Source of the DNA: AC-32 sp963704005 | GTDB lineage: Bacteria > Actinomycetota > Thermoleophilia > Gaiellales > Gaiellaceae | Reading direction: 5' to 3' | Assembly (NCBI GenBank): GCA_963704005.1 | Contig: CAVPGJ010000005.1 | Coordinates: forward strand, 124,001 to 188,000 | Length of the DNA: 64,000 nt | Shown here: positions 1 to 8,477 of the stretch, piece by piece | Numbering within the stretch: position 1 is the stretch's first letter | Layout: every line of letters starts with the position of its first letter | Position numbers and translations under genes: made by a program | The notes under the pieces: generated by a model | The model's database searches: none | Told to the model about the DNA's origin: nothing | The model's input: only the letters and a program-made list of their open reading frames with translations

Positions 1-684
1 GAGCTCGGTCGCGCGCAGGCCGTCCTCGACGAGACCCTGGAACGGGCCGACGAGTTCAGCGACGCCTACTCGCGCGTGCGCCTCTACTGGTCGCTCGCGC
101 GCCTCAACGACGTGCGCGGCCGTCCGGCTGCGGCGCTCGATGGCGTCCGCCGCGCGATGGCGCTGCTCGAGGTCACGGACGACACCCTGCACCTCGCGCG
201 GGCACACGTGCTCTGCTCGGGCATCCTCATGTCGCAGGGACGGGCCGACGAGGCCGGCCGGCACCAAGATGCGGCCGAGCGGCTGTTCGGGCAGAGCCCC
301 GACGCCGAGGATCTCGTCCAGCTCCGCCGCGACCAGGCGCGCCGCGCCGTGCTGCTCGGGCACGGCGAGGAGGCGATCGAGCGCGCGCGCGCCTCCCTCG
401 ATGCAGCCGGCGACGAGTACCCGCACGAGCGCGGCCACGCCCTCTGGTCGCTCGCCGAAGGGCTGGCGCTGACAGGCAAGCCGGACGAGGCCGACGCCAC
501 CTTCCGCGAGGCGACGTCCGTGCTGGAGGAGCACGGCCACCGCCGCGATTTCGTCGAGGCCTACCGCGCCTGGGGCAAGTTCCTGCGGAAGGCCGGTCGC
601 GAGCAGGAGGCGCTCGAGGTGCTCGAGCGCGCCGCCGACCTCGCGTCGGAACCGCTGACCGTCGAGGCGCACAAGCGCCCGTGA
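1..684 (+). CDS. Tetratricopeptide-repeat protein, C-terminal part
   Basis: The reading frame is open from the first base of the window, so the N-terminus lies outside. About 227 residues are visible, made of helical pairs typical of TPR repeats, for example A-x-L-x-G-x-x-x-E-A around the RADEAGRH, GHGEEAIERA and GREQEALEVLERA segments. The last 100 residues resemble the C-terminus of the XRE-TPR regulator at 19342-20691, so this may be a paralogue with an N-terminal DNA-binding domain upstream; that part is inference. The stop codon overlaps the next GTG start (GTGA), so the glycosylase gene is probably translationally coupled. No enzymatic motif is visible. Confidence 0.8.
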   Translation, partial: ELGRAQAVLDETLERADEFSDAYSRVRLYWSLARLNDVRGRPAAALDGVRRAMALLEVTDDTLHLARAHVLCSGILMSQGRADEAGRHQDAAERLFGQSPDAEDLVQLRRDQARRAVLLGHGEEAIERARASLDAAGDEYPHERGHALWSLAEGLALTGKPDEADATFREATSVLEEHGHRRDFVEAYRAWGKFLRKAGREQEALEVLERAADLASEPLTVEAHKRP

Positions 685-1532
685 TCTCGGCCGCGGTTCG
701 ACCGCGCGGCCCCTTCTCGCTCCGCCTCTCGGCACGTCACGCCGGCGACGCGACGCGGACCAGGGCGGACGGGCCGCTCGTGGCCGCGCTCGCCTCGGGC
801 GGAGTCGGCCGCGCCTGGCAGCAGCCCGACGGCGTCGTGCAGCTGCGCGCGCCGGACGAGGCGGGCATCGCCGAGCTGCGCTTCGTCCTCGCGCTCGACG
901 ACGACCACTCCGAGTTCCTCGAACGCTTCCGCGACGACCCGCTGCTCGGCCGCGCGCTGCCGCAGTTGCGCGGCGTGCGGCCGGTCAGGCTTCCGACGGT
1001 CACGCACTCGCTCCTGCGCGCGGTCTGCGGCCAGCTGATCCAGGCGAAGCTCGCCCGGGCGATCGAGCGCCGGGTGATCCGCGCGGCGACGCCCGCCGTC
1101 CCGGGCACCCGCCTGCACGCTCCGCCGACGCCGGCCTCGTTCGCCGCCTTCGCTCCCGCCGAGCTGCGTCGGCTCGGGCTCGGCGCGCGGCGGGGGGCGA
1201 CGCTCGTCCGGCTCTGTCGCTCGGTCGACCTCGAGCGGCTGCGCTCGCTACCGACCGCGGCCGCCGCCGACCGGCTCGAGCGCGAGCGCGGCCTCGGCCC
1301 CTGGTCGGCCGGAGTCGTCTGCCTGGAGGGGCTGGGCCGCTTCGAGCGAGGGATCACCGGCGACCTCGGGCTCGTCAAGCTCTGCTCGGCAATGCGCGGG
1401 CGCCGGGTCGAGGCGTGGGAGACGGCGGAGCTGCTCGAGCCGTACGGCGAGTGGGCCGGCCTCGCGAGCGTCTACCTGCTCTCCGCTTACCGGCTCGGTC
1501 TAGTGCCGATGCCGGATCGCGCGGCGGCCTAG
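681..1532 (+). CDS. AlkA-like HhH-GPD DNA glycosylase
   Basis: The 283-residue product matches 3-methyladenine DNA glycosylase II (AlkA), which excises alkylated bases in base-excision repair. The helix-hairpin-helix is near residues 203-210 (GLGPWSAG). The catalytic aspartate is probably D228 in the segment GITGDLGLVKL, the position of Asp238 in E. coli AlkA. The N-terminal 100 residues would be the AlkA_N-like beta domain. The GTG start overlaps the upstream stop. It might instead belong to a plain DNA-3-methyladenine glycosylase subgroup. Identification rests on motif order and length. Confidence 0.85.
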   Translation: MISAAVRPRGPFSLRLSARHAGDATRTRADGPLVAALASGGVGRAWQQPDGVVQLRAPDEAGIAELRFVLALDDDHSEFLERFRDDPLLGRALPQLRGVRPVRLPTVTHSLLRAVCGQLIQAKLARAIERRVIRAATPAVPGTRLHAPPTPASFAAFAPAELRRLGLGARRGATLVRLCRSVDLERLRSLPTAAAADRLERERGLGPWSAGVVCLEGLGRFERGITGDLGLVKLCSAMRGRRVEAWETAELLEPYGEWAGLASVYLLSAYRLGLVPMPDRAAA

Positions 1533-1535
1533 ACT
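1530..1535 (+). promoter_or_regulatory. -10 box of proC, leaderless
   Basis: TAGACT lies exactly 6 bases before the proC ATG, so transcription should begin at or beside the start codon. The box includes the TAG stop of the preceding gene. The same TAGACT-N6-ATG arrangement occurs before the PAC2 gene. Confidence 0.6.
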
Positions 1536-1541
1536 CCGCTC

Positions 1542-2354
1542 ATGCGTCGCGTGGCGATTCTCGGCGCCGGCACGATCGGCGAGTCGCTCCTGCGCGGCCT
1601 GCTGAGCGGCGGCTGGCGCGAGCCCTCCGAGCTCGTCGTCACCGTCCGCGACGAGCAGCGCGCGGCCGAGCTGGCCGAGCGCTACGGCGTCGAGGCGACC
1701 ACGTCGAACGCCGAGGCCGTCGCGGGCGCGGCGCTGGTCGTGATCGCCGTCAAGCCGCAGGATTTCGACGCCCTGCTCGGCGAGATCGGCGGCCTGCTGA
1801 CCCCGGAGCAGACCGTCCTTTCCGTCGCGGCCGCGATTCCGACCTCCGCGATCGAGAGCCGGATCGGCGACGGCGTGCCGGTCGTGCGCGCCATGCCGAA
1901 CCGCCCCGCCACGGTCCACGAGGGCATCGCCGGCATCTGCGCGGGCGCGCACGCGGGCGACGAGCACCTCGCCCTGGCCGAGGAGGCGCTGAGCCATCTC
2001 GGCGCGGTCGTCCGCGTGCCCGAGCGCTACATGGACGCCGTCACCGCCGTGTCGGGCTCCGGCCCGGCGTACTTCGCGCTGATCGCCGAGGCGATGATCG
2101 AAGCGGGGATCCTGCTCGGCCTCTCGCGCGAGGTGACGACGCAGCTCGTCGTGCAGACGATGCTCGGCACCGCCCACCTGCTGCGCGACGACGAGGTGCA
2201 CCCGTTCGAGCTGCGCGAGCAGGTGACCTCGCCGGGCGGAACGACGATCCGCGCGATCCGCGAGCTCGAGCGCGCCGGTGTGCGCGCGGCCTTCCTGAAC
2301 GCGATCCAGGCTGCGATGGAGCGCTCGCGCGACCTGGCGGCCGGCGAGCTGTGA
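1542..2354 (+). CDS. proC: Pyrroline-5-carboxylate reductase
   Basis: The 270-residue protein catalyses the last step of proline synthesis, NADPH-dependent reduction of pyrroline-5-carboxylate. The N-terminus has the Rossmann motif GAGTIG near residue 8, followed by the conserved AVKPQ segment near 68 and the C-terminal dimerisation domain with SGSGPAYF near 170 and TSPGGTT near 228. Length is normal for ProC. The ATG is set by the -10 box at 1530-1535. Its stop overlaps the GTG of the next gene, so the two are probably coupled. Confidence 0.95.
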   Translation: MRRVAILGAGTIGESLLRGLLSGGWREPSELVVTVRDEQRAAELAERYGVEATTSNAEAVAGAALVVIAVKPQDFDALLGEIGGLLTPEQTVLSVAAAIPTSAIESRIGDGVPVVRAMPNRPATVHEGIAGICAGAHAGDEHLALAEEALSHLGAVVRVPERYMDAVTAVSGSGPAYFALIAEAMIEAGILLGLSREVTTQLVVQTMLGTAHLLRDDEVHPFELREQVTSPGGTTIRAIRELERAGVRAAFLNAIQAAMERSRDLAAGEL

Positions 2355-3043
2355 CGCTCTACGGCGCGGAGCTCGTCCGGGTCGCCGACGTCGAGGAGGC
2401 GGCGCGGGTCGTGGCCGAGGAGCTCGTCACCGCCGCGCGGGCCGGGCAGGCGATCGTGCTCACCGGCGGCACCACGCCCGGGCACGCCTACACGCTCGCG
2501 GCCGAGGCGGAACCGGACTGGAGCAGCGCAGCGCTGTGGTGGGGCGACGAGCGCTGTGTGCCGGCCGAGGACGAGCGCTCGAACTTCCGGCTCGCCCGCG
2601 AGCGGCTCCTCGACCGCCTCTCGATGCAGCCGCGCGCGACGCATCGCATCCGCGGCGAGCTCGGCGCGGAGACGGCTGCGGCGGAGTACGACACCGAGCT
2701 CGAGGGCGCGCGGCTCGATCTCGTCCTGCTCGGGATCGGGGCCGACGGCCACACGGCGTCGCTCTTTCCGAACCAGCCCACCCTCGACGAGCGCTCCCGT
2801 CGGGCGATCCCGGCCGAGGCGAAGCTCGAGCCGTTCGTCGACCGGGTGACGCTGACTGTGCCGATCCTCTGCTCGGCGCCGGAGGTCCTGTTCCTCGTCA
2901 CCGGCGAGCAGAAGGCCGAGGCGGTCGAGCGCGCGTTCGGCCGGCCGCCGGACCCGAGCACGCCCGCCAGCCTGATCCGTTCGGCGGGCGGCAGAACGCG
3001 CGTCGTCGCCGACGCCGGGGCCGCGTCGCGCCTCGACGCTTAG
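2351..3043 (+). CDS. pgl: 6-phosphogluconolactonase
   Basis: The 230-residue protein should hydrolyse 6-phosphogluconolactone in the oxidative pentose phosphate pathway. Family motifs are present in order: LTGGTTPGHAY (sugar phosphate site, near residue 36), WWGDERCVP (near 61), SNFRLARERLL, and LLGIGADGHTASLFP (near 125), which carries the catalytic aspartate and histidine. The start is the GTG overlapping the proC stop (GTGA). The pairing with proC is unusual, and no other pentose phosphate gene is visible nearby. Confidence 0.93.
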   Translation: MTLYGAELVRVADVEEAARVVAEELVTAARAGQAIVLTGGTTPGHAYTLAAEAEPDWSSAALWWGDERCVPAEDERSNFRLARERLLDRLSMQPRATHRIRGELGAETAAAEYDTELEGARLDLVLLGIGADGHTASLFPNQPTLDERSRRAIPAEAKLEPFVDRVTLTVPILCSAPEVLFLVTGEQKAEAVERAFGRPPDPSTPASLIRSAGGRTRVVADAGAASRLDA

Positions 3044-3114
3044 GAGGGCCTGGCAGAACCAAGTCTGTGCCTTCGGGCCGCGCTGTCCGCCCCGAGGCCG
3101 CGTCCTCAGTCGCC

Positions 3115-3133
3115 CTGTAGTTATCCACTACAG
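3115..3133 (+). promoter_or_regulatory. 7-bp inverted repeat in the pgl-ArsR gap
   Basis: CTGTAGT and ACTACAG flank a 5-base centre, about 110 bases before the ArsR-type regulator gene. It could be an operator for that regulator or part of a weak terminator for pgl; no T-tract follows. Otherwise nothing is seen in this 199-base gap except the promoter at 3230. Confidence 0.3.
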
Positions 3134-3229
3134 AGACTCCCTGCGTCCTTGCCTCGGAACGGCCATCGCACCCCGACGACGAGCGAGGTTCCGCCAGGCT
3201 CTCCTAGACAGTCGCCGCCTCGCACCGTA

Positions 3230-3235
3230 TATATA
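3230..3235 (+). promoter_or_regulatory. -10 box of the ArsR-type regulator, leaderless
   Basis: The AT-rich run TATATATA at 3228-3235 stands out in this GC-rich sequence and ends 7 bases before the ATG at 3243, the spacing expected for a leaderless mRNA. Confidence 0.6.
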
Positions 3236-3242
3236 GGCGACC

Positions 3243-3782
3243 ATGGCGGAGCAGGAAGCCGGCGAGTTTCTCGACGTGATGCTGCTGGACCGGCCCGAGC
3301 AGCTGAAGGCGCTCGGCCATCCGCTGCGACTGCGCGTGCTGGAGATGCTCGGGACGAACGGGGACGACAGCTTCACCAACCGCGAGCTGGCAAACGAGCT
3401 CGGCGTCGATCCCGGCCACCTCCACTTCCATGTGCGGATGCTGCTGCGGGCGGGCCTGATCGCGCGCGCCGAGAGCGGGCACGGCCGCGAGAAGCCTTAC
3501 CGGGCGGTCGCCCGGACGCTCCGCGTCGCTCCCGAGCTGCTGGCCTCGGGCCTGACGAGCGACCTGCGGGCCGCCATGCTCGACGAGGTGCAGCGCGGCT
3601 GGAGCGAGCACGGGGCCGAGGGCACCTTCCGTGCCGCACAGGTGACCGGGCGCGTGCCCGCCGAACGCGCGCTCGAGCTGGTTGCGGACTTCGTCGACCG
3701 CGTGCGCGACGCCGAGGAAGAGGGCGCGGAGCCGCTGGTCATGACGACCTTCCTGCACCCGCCCACCGGGCGGGTTACCTAG
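3243..3782 (+). CDS. ArsR-type winged-helix transcriptional regulator
   Basis: The 179-residue protein has an ArsR/HTH_20 winged helix at about residues 18-90. This includes ALGHPLRLRVLEML, the recognition-helix region NRELANELGVDPGHLHFHVRMLLRAGL, and the wing with GREKPYRAV. The C-terminal half is helical and acidic, as in the DUF4177-free relatives of this family, and no metal-binding cysteines are seen, so metal sensing is unlikely. Its stop codon shares the bases CTAG with the stop of the convergent gene at 3779. The target is unknown; autoregulation through the inverted repeat at 3115 is possible. Confidence 0.85.
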   Translation: MAEQEAGEFLDVMLLDRPEQLKALGHPLRLRVLEMLGTNGDDSFTNRELANELGVDPGHLHFHVRMLLRAGLIARAESGHGREKPYRAVARTLRVAPELLASGLTSDLRAAMLDEVQRGWSEHGAEGTFRAAQVTGRVPAERALELVADFVDRVRDAEEEGAEPLVMTTFLHPPTGRVT

Positions 3783-4491
3783 CGGCCGGGCAGGAGCGGC
3801 GAGCTCAGCTCGACGGCCATGCCGCGGCGCGCGGCGAGCGCCTGCAGGACAAGCACGGTGTCCGCGACCGGCAGGTCCTCGAGGTACTCGTCGCGGGCCT
3901 CGAACGAGTCGAGAACTTCCTCGATCGCGACCGTGTAGCCGATGACGTCCTGAGCCGCGATGAAGGCGAGCGCGTCGCCGACGTCGCCGGGGAAGTCGTC
4001 GCGGATACGGATCTCGTCGGCGTGGCGGCGAGCCTCCGCGTCGCGGCCCAGCACGAGCAGGGCAAGCGCGGCTGCGTAGCCGCCGATCGGAGACTCGGAC
4101 TCGGCGGCGCCCGTCTCGACCGCCCAGGCGGCGGCCTCCTCCGCGCCCGGCCAGTCGTCCGCGAGCACGAGCGCCTTGATCGCGCCGATCGGCCGGCCCC
4201 AGCTGCCGGGCGGCGCGTCGGCGAAGCTCTCACGGTACCGGGCGGCGGCCCGCGCGAACCACTCGGCCGCGCGCTCCCGGTCGCCCAGCATCAGGAGCGC
4301 GAGCCCGGCGCCCCCGGCCGCGTTGCCGACCCGCGTCAGCTGCCGCTGGCGCGGGTCCGGTCGTCCTCGGCCGCCTCGGAAGCGAGCCGAGCCTCGCCGT
4401 CCCGGTAGCGGCCCTCCTCGCGGGCGAGGTGCGCCGCCCAGTCCACTCCGCCTTCCCCGCGCGTTCCTGGTGGCGCTTCTGTTTCAGGCAC
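3779..4491 (-). CDS. TPR-like helical protein, frameshifted
   Basis: The C-terminal 170 residues (from the ATG at 4291) form an open, TPR-like helical protein rich in A-x-x-W-A and A-x-A-L-x-L-L-G-R-x-x-E-A. In another frame, a GTG at 4491 with a well spaced GGGAGGAGG ribosome site begins a plausible N-terminus (PETEAPPG, then DWAAHLAREEGRYRDGEARL). That frame stops near 4345, where the first frame becomes coding (RQRQLTRVGNAAGGAGLALLML). A single-base indel around 4345-4360 would join them into a protein of about 236 residues. Function is unknown. I annotate the joined gene and regard the break as a likely sequence error. Confidence 0.65.
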
Positions 4492-4602
4492 ACCCAACCT
4501 CCTCCCCGCAGCGATCGTATCCGGGAAAGGCGCACGCGTGGGTGACGGGTCCGTGCCATATGTGTGCCGATTCGTCCACAGCGCTGGGCTCCTCCGCAGC
4601 GC

Positions 4603-4608
4603 TAGGCT
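4603..4608 (+). promoter_or_regulatory. -10 box of the thiolase gene, leaderless
   Basis: TAGGCT ends 6 bases before the GTG at 4615. It supports 4615 rather than 4622 as the true start and so supports the nearby frameshift. Confidence 0.55.
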
Positions 4609-4614
4609 CCTCGC

Positions 4615-5803
4615 GTGGGGCGTGAGCTGCGCGAGGTCGTGCTACGTCGACGGCGTCCGGACTGCCTTCGGGCGCGCCGGACCGAAGGGAGTCTTCTGGC
4701 GCACGCGGGCCGACGACCTCGGCGTCAAGGTCGTCCGAGAGCTGCTGCGGCGCAACCCGGAGCTCGCCCCGGAGCGGATCGACGACGTCGTCATGGCGGC
4801 CACGGCGCAGGTCGGCGACCAGGGTCTGACCCTCGGCCGCGACGTCGCGCTCCTGGCCGGCCTGCCCCACTCCGTGCCCGGGTTCGCGGTCGACCGGATG
4901 TGCGCGGGCGCGCTCACGGCCGTCACGGCGGGCGCGGGTGAGATCGCGATGGGCGCGGCCGACGTGGTCCTTGCGGGCGGCATCGAGCACATGGGCCACC
5001 ACCCGATGGGCGAGGACGTCGACTTCAACCCGCGGTTCGTCGCCGAGCGGCTTGTCGACCCGAGCGCGGTGACGATGGGTGCGACGGCAGAGAACCTCCA
5101 TGACCGCTTCCCGCAGCTGACCAAGCGGGATGCCGACGAGTTCGCGGTTCGCTCGCAGCAGCGCGCGGCGGCGGCCTGGGCGAACGGCGTCATGCGCGAC
5201 ACCGTCGTGCCGATGTCGGTCTTCACCGACGACGGCTGGCACGTCGCCGGCCGGGACGAGTTCCTGCGGCCCGACACGAGCCTCGAGGGCCTCGCCGACC
5301 TGCCGACGCCGTTCCGACCGGGCGGGCGCGTGACCGCCGGCAACTCGGCGGGATTGACCGACGGCGCGGCCGTTTGCCTGCTCGCCTCCGAAGAGGCGGC
5401 GCGCGAGCTCGGCCTCAAGCCGCGGATGCGGCTCGTGTCCTACGCGTACGCCGGCGTCGAACCGGAGCTGATGGGCCTCGGCCCCGCGCCCGCGACGCGC
5501 AAGGCGCTCGAGCTGGCCGACCTGAGCCTCGACGACATCGGCCTCTTCGAGCTGAACGAGCCATTCGCGGTGCAGGTCCTCACGTGGTGCGACGAGCTCG
5601 GAGTCGACCCCGAGGATCCGCGGTTGAACCCGTATGGCGGCGCGATCGCCTGCGGGCACCCACTCGCGGCGACGGGCGTGCGTCTGCTCGCGCAGCTCGC
5701 CTACGGCCTGGGCGAGCGGCCCGAGACGCGGTACGGGCTCGCGGCGCTATGCGTCGGAATGGGCATGGGCGCAGCCCTGGTCTGGGAGAGCCTCGCTGCC
5801 TGA
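4615..5803 (+). CDS. Acetyl-CoA acyltransferase (thiolase), FadA-like
   Basis: The product is a thiolase that cleaves 3-ketoacyl-CoA in beta-oxidation. From the in-frame GTG at 4622, the nucleophilic cysteine is C94 (VDRMCAGAL), the GHP histidine is in ACGHPLAATG near 346, and the second catalytic cysteine is C377 (LCVGMGMG). The promoter and a second frame argue for a start at 4615: MGRELREVV continued by YVDGVRTAFGRAG gives a standard thiolase N-terminus if one base near 4645 is extra. The next gene starts about 10 bases on and supplies the other beta-oxidation steps, so the two form a FadA/FadB-type operon. Confidence 0.88.
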
Positions 5804-5813
5804 CACCGAGTTT

Positions 5814-7760
5814 GTGCTCGCGCGCGCCGGCGAGATCGCGCTCGTCACGATCGACAACGGCGAGGACTACACGAAGCCGACCTTCTTCGGCCGCGCCGCG
5901 CTCGAATCGCTCGAGCGGCTCCTGCCGGAGCTCGAGGAGGGCGACTGGGCAGCGCTGGTCATCACGGGCAAGCCGTTCGTCTTCGCCGCCGGCGCCGACA
6001 TCACCCAGTTCCCGGGCGCCACCCGCGAGCTGGCCATCGAGGGCAGCCGCGCCGGCCATGAGCTCTTCATGCGGATCCGCGCGCTGCCGTACCCGACGCT
6101 TGCCGCGATCAACGGCGCCTGCCTCGGCGGCGGGGTCGAGCTGGCGCTGCACTGCGACGTGCGGACGATCTCGACCGCCGTCCGCCACTTCGCCTGCCCC
6201 GAATGCTTCCTCGGGATCCTGCCGGCCTGGGGCGGGACGCAGCTCGTGCCGCGGCTCGTCGGCGCCGAGGCGGCGGTGAAGTTCGTGGTCGAGAACCCGA
6301 TGCGGCAGAACCGGATGCTGACCGGGCCGCAGGCGTTCGAGCTGGGCTTCGCCGACCGGCTGCTCGAGCCGGCCGAGTTCGTGGACGAGTCGCTCGCCTT
6401 CGCCCGCGAGCACGTGTCGAATGGGACAGGTCCCAGGGACAGTCCCTCGGACCCGACCGCAGCGGACGTGCTCCGAAAGGCCAGGTCACGACTCGACGGG
6501 CAGGTGCACGGCGCTGCGCCGGCGCCGTACCGCGCGCTCGAGCTGATCGAGGGCGCGCTCTCCGGCTGGACGCTGGAGGAGGGCTACCGCGCCGAAGAAG
6601 AGGCCGTTGGCGAGCTGCTTCCCGGCCGCGAGGCGCAGGCCTCGCTCTACGCCTTCGACCTGGTCGAGCGCCGCGCCAAGAACCCGCCGGGCAAGCCGGC
6701 CGCAGAGCCGAGGCCCGTCCGCAAGGTCGGGATCGTCGGCGCCGGGCTCATGGCGGCGCAGCTCGCCGCGCTAGTGCTCCGGCGGCTCGAGGTCCCGGTC
6801 GCCCTGCGCGACGTCAGCGACGATGCGCTGGTCCGAGCGCGCGAGAGCATCGAGGCCGAGCTCGCCGAGCAGGTCGCCAGGGGCCGCTACGACGAGGGCA
6901 AGGCCCGCTTCCTGGCCTCGCTCGTCTCAACCTCGACCGGCTACGAGAACTTCGCCGACTGTGACCTCGCGCTCGAGGCCGTCTTTGAAGAGCTCGAGGT
7001 CAAGAAGCAGGTCTTCTCGGAGCTGCGCGAGCACACGAAAGACGGCTGCGTCCTCGCCACCAACACCTCCAGCCTGTCGGTCGCCGAGATGGGCGCCGAC
7101 GTCGGCATCCACTTCTTCAACCCCGTCGCCGTCCTGCCGCTGGTCGAGCTCGTCCGCACCGCGGACACCGACGACGAGACGCTCGCGACCGCCTGGGCCT
7201 TCGCCGAGAAGCTGCGCAAGCGGCCGGTGCTCGTCTCCGACGCGCCGGCTTTCGTCGTCAACCGCGTCCTCACCCGGCTGATGAGCGTCGTCCTCGACGC
7301 GCTCGAGCACGGCACGCCGCCGGACGAGGCCGACGAGGCGATCCTCCGGCTCGGCCTGCCGATGGCCCCCTCGGTCCTGCTCCAGATCGTCGGGCCGCGC
7401 GTCGCGAACCACGTCCTCGAGACGCTCCACGACGCCTACCCCGACCGCTTCCCGCTCTCGCCGGCTCTCGCCAACTTCGCCGAGGGAAAGGACGAGATCG
7501 TCGTCGAGGAGGACGCGCCGCGCTCCGAGGAGGAGATCCTCGAGGCCGCGCTCGACGCCGTGGCGGACGAGGTCCACCACCTGCTCGAGGAGGGCGTGGT
7601 CGCGGAGGCGGCGGACGTCGACACCGCGCTCCTGCTCGGCGCCGGCTGGCCGTTCTGGCTCGGCGGAATCACCAAGTTCCTCGACCAGACCGGCAGATCG
7701 GAGAGGATGTTCGGGCAACCGCTGGCCGAGACCGGCACGGCGGCGGCGCCCAGCGCATGA
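5814..7760 (+). CDS. FadB-like enoyl-CoA hydratase/3-hydroxyacyl-CoA dehydrogenase
   Basis: This bifunctional protein of about 648 residues hydrates enoyl-CoA and oxidises the 3-hydroxyacyl-CoA. The crotonase domain (about 1-200) shows the oxyanion segment FAAGADITQFPG and the glutamates in GGGVELALHCD and ECFLGILPAWGG. The dehydrogenase starts near residue 303 with the NAD motif GIVGAGLM, followed by NTSSLSV and the catalytic histidine in GIHFFNPV near 431. The start is uncertain: GTG 5814 is conservative, while a CTG at 5796 has a better spaced GGGAG. An in-frame stretch at 6423-6454 carrying GGGACAGTCCC palindromes separates the two domains. Confidence 0.88.
   Translation: MLARAGEIALVTIDNGEDYTKPTFFGRAALESLERLLPELEEGDWAALVITGKPFVFAAGADITQFPGATRELAIEGSRAGHELFMRIRALPYPTLAAINGACLGGGVELALHCDVRTISTAVRHFACPECFLGILPAWGGTQLVPRLVGAEAAVKFVVENPMRQNRMLTGPQAFELGFADRLLEPAEFVDESLAFAREHVSNGTGPRDSPSDPTAADVLRKARSRLDGQVHGAAPAPYRALELIEGALSGWTLEEGYRAEEEAVGELLPGREAQASLYAFDLVERRAKNPPGKPAAEPRPVRKVGIVGAGLMAAQLAALVLRRLEVPVALRDVSDDALVRARESIEAELAEQVARGRYDEGKARFLASLVSTSTGYENFADCDLALEAVFEELEVKKQVFSELREHTKDGCVLATNTSSLSVAEMGADVGIHFFNPVAVLPLVELVRTADTDDETLATAWAFAEKLRKRPVLVSDAPAFVVNRVLTRLMSVVLDALEHGTPPDEADEAILRLGLPMAPSVLLQIVGPRVANHVLETLHDAYPDRFPLSPALANFAEGKDEIVVEEDAPRSEEEILEAALDAVADEVHHLLEEGVVAEAADVDTALLLGAGWPFWLGGITKFLDQTGRSERMFGQPLAETGTAAAPSA
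6423..6454 (+). repeat. GGGACAGTCCC palindrome cluster inside the FadB-like gene
   Basis: GGGACAGGTCCC (6423-6434) is followed by the near-perfect palindrome GGGACAGTCCC (6436-6446) and then by CGGACCC. The stretch is in frame and encodes the polar linker NGTGPRDSPSDP between the hydratase and dehydrogenase domains. It is related in form to the GGGGTCTGACCCC words elsewhere in the window. Confidence 0.6.
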
Positions 7761-8362
7761 GCGACGACTACCGCATCCGCATCGAGCCTCCGGAGGAGCA
7801 CAACGCCGAGGCGATCGCCGGCCGGCTCCAGCACGGGCTCGGCTCCGACGAGGCGAAGCGCCTCGCGCAGGAGCTCGAGGGCCGCAGGCTCGCGGTCTCG
7901 CGGGACGGCAGCGAGCTGTTCATCTACACATCGAGCCCGGCCGAGGCCGAGCAGGCGCGGCAGATCGTCCAGGCCGAGCTCGCCGAGGATGGGATCGAGG
8001 CCCAGGTCTCCGAGGTCGAGAGCTGGCTCCACGACGAGGAGCGCTGGTCGGACGAGCCGCCGCAGGAGACCTGGGAGGAAGAGGAAGTGGAGCACGGCAA
8101 CGCGCCGTGGGAGGTGCGGGTCGAGTTCGACAGCCACGCGGAGGCGAAGCGGCAGGCGGACGAGCTCGAGGGCGAGGGCTACAAGGTCGTCCGCCGCTAC
8201 CGCTTCCTGATCGTCGGCACCGCCTCCGAGGACGAGGCGCGAGCCCTCGCCGAGCGCCTGCACGGCACGGCCGAGCCCGGCGGTGAGCTGGTCTGGGAGG
8301 TCGCGCGCGACAACCCATTCGCCGTCTTCAGCATCATGGGCGGCAGCGGAACGCCCATTTAG
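7757..8362 (+). CDS. Conserved hypothetical acidic protein with two similar halves
   Basis: The 201-residue acidic protein overlaps the FadB-like gene by ATGA and is probably in its operon. Two halves look alike. Around 35-80 (AKRLAQELEGRRLAVSRDGSELFIYTSSPAEAEQAR) and around 117-170 (WEVRVEFDSHAEAKRQADELEGEGYKVVRRYRFLIVGTASEDEARALAERL) each shows a helix with LAQELEG or ADELEG, then a strand and a second helix, like a ferredoxin-fold or SPOR-like unit. No catalytic motif or signal peptide is seen. Function is unknown; co-transcription suggests a link to fatty acid degradation. Confidence 0.75.
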   Translation: MSDDYRIRIEPPEEHNAEAIAGRLQHGLGSDEAKRLAQELEGRRLAVSRDGSELFIYTSSPAEAEQARQIVQAELAEDGIEAQVSEVESWLHDEERWSDEPPQETWEEEEVEHGNAPWEVRVEFDSHAEAKRQADELEGEGYKVVRRYRFLIVGTASEDEARALAERLHGTAEPGGELVWEVARDNPFAVFSIMGGSGTPI

Positions 8363-8477
8363 AGGGTTCCGCGCGCCGAGAGATCGGCTATGCTTCCGGT
8401 TGCGACGCTCGCCAAGGGGATTGCCGCGAGCGCGCGCTCTTATTGAGATCGGGGCAGCGCCGGACGCGTTGCCGGAC

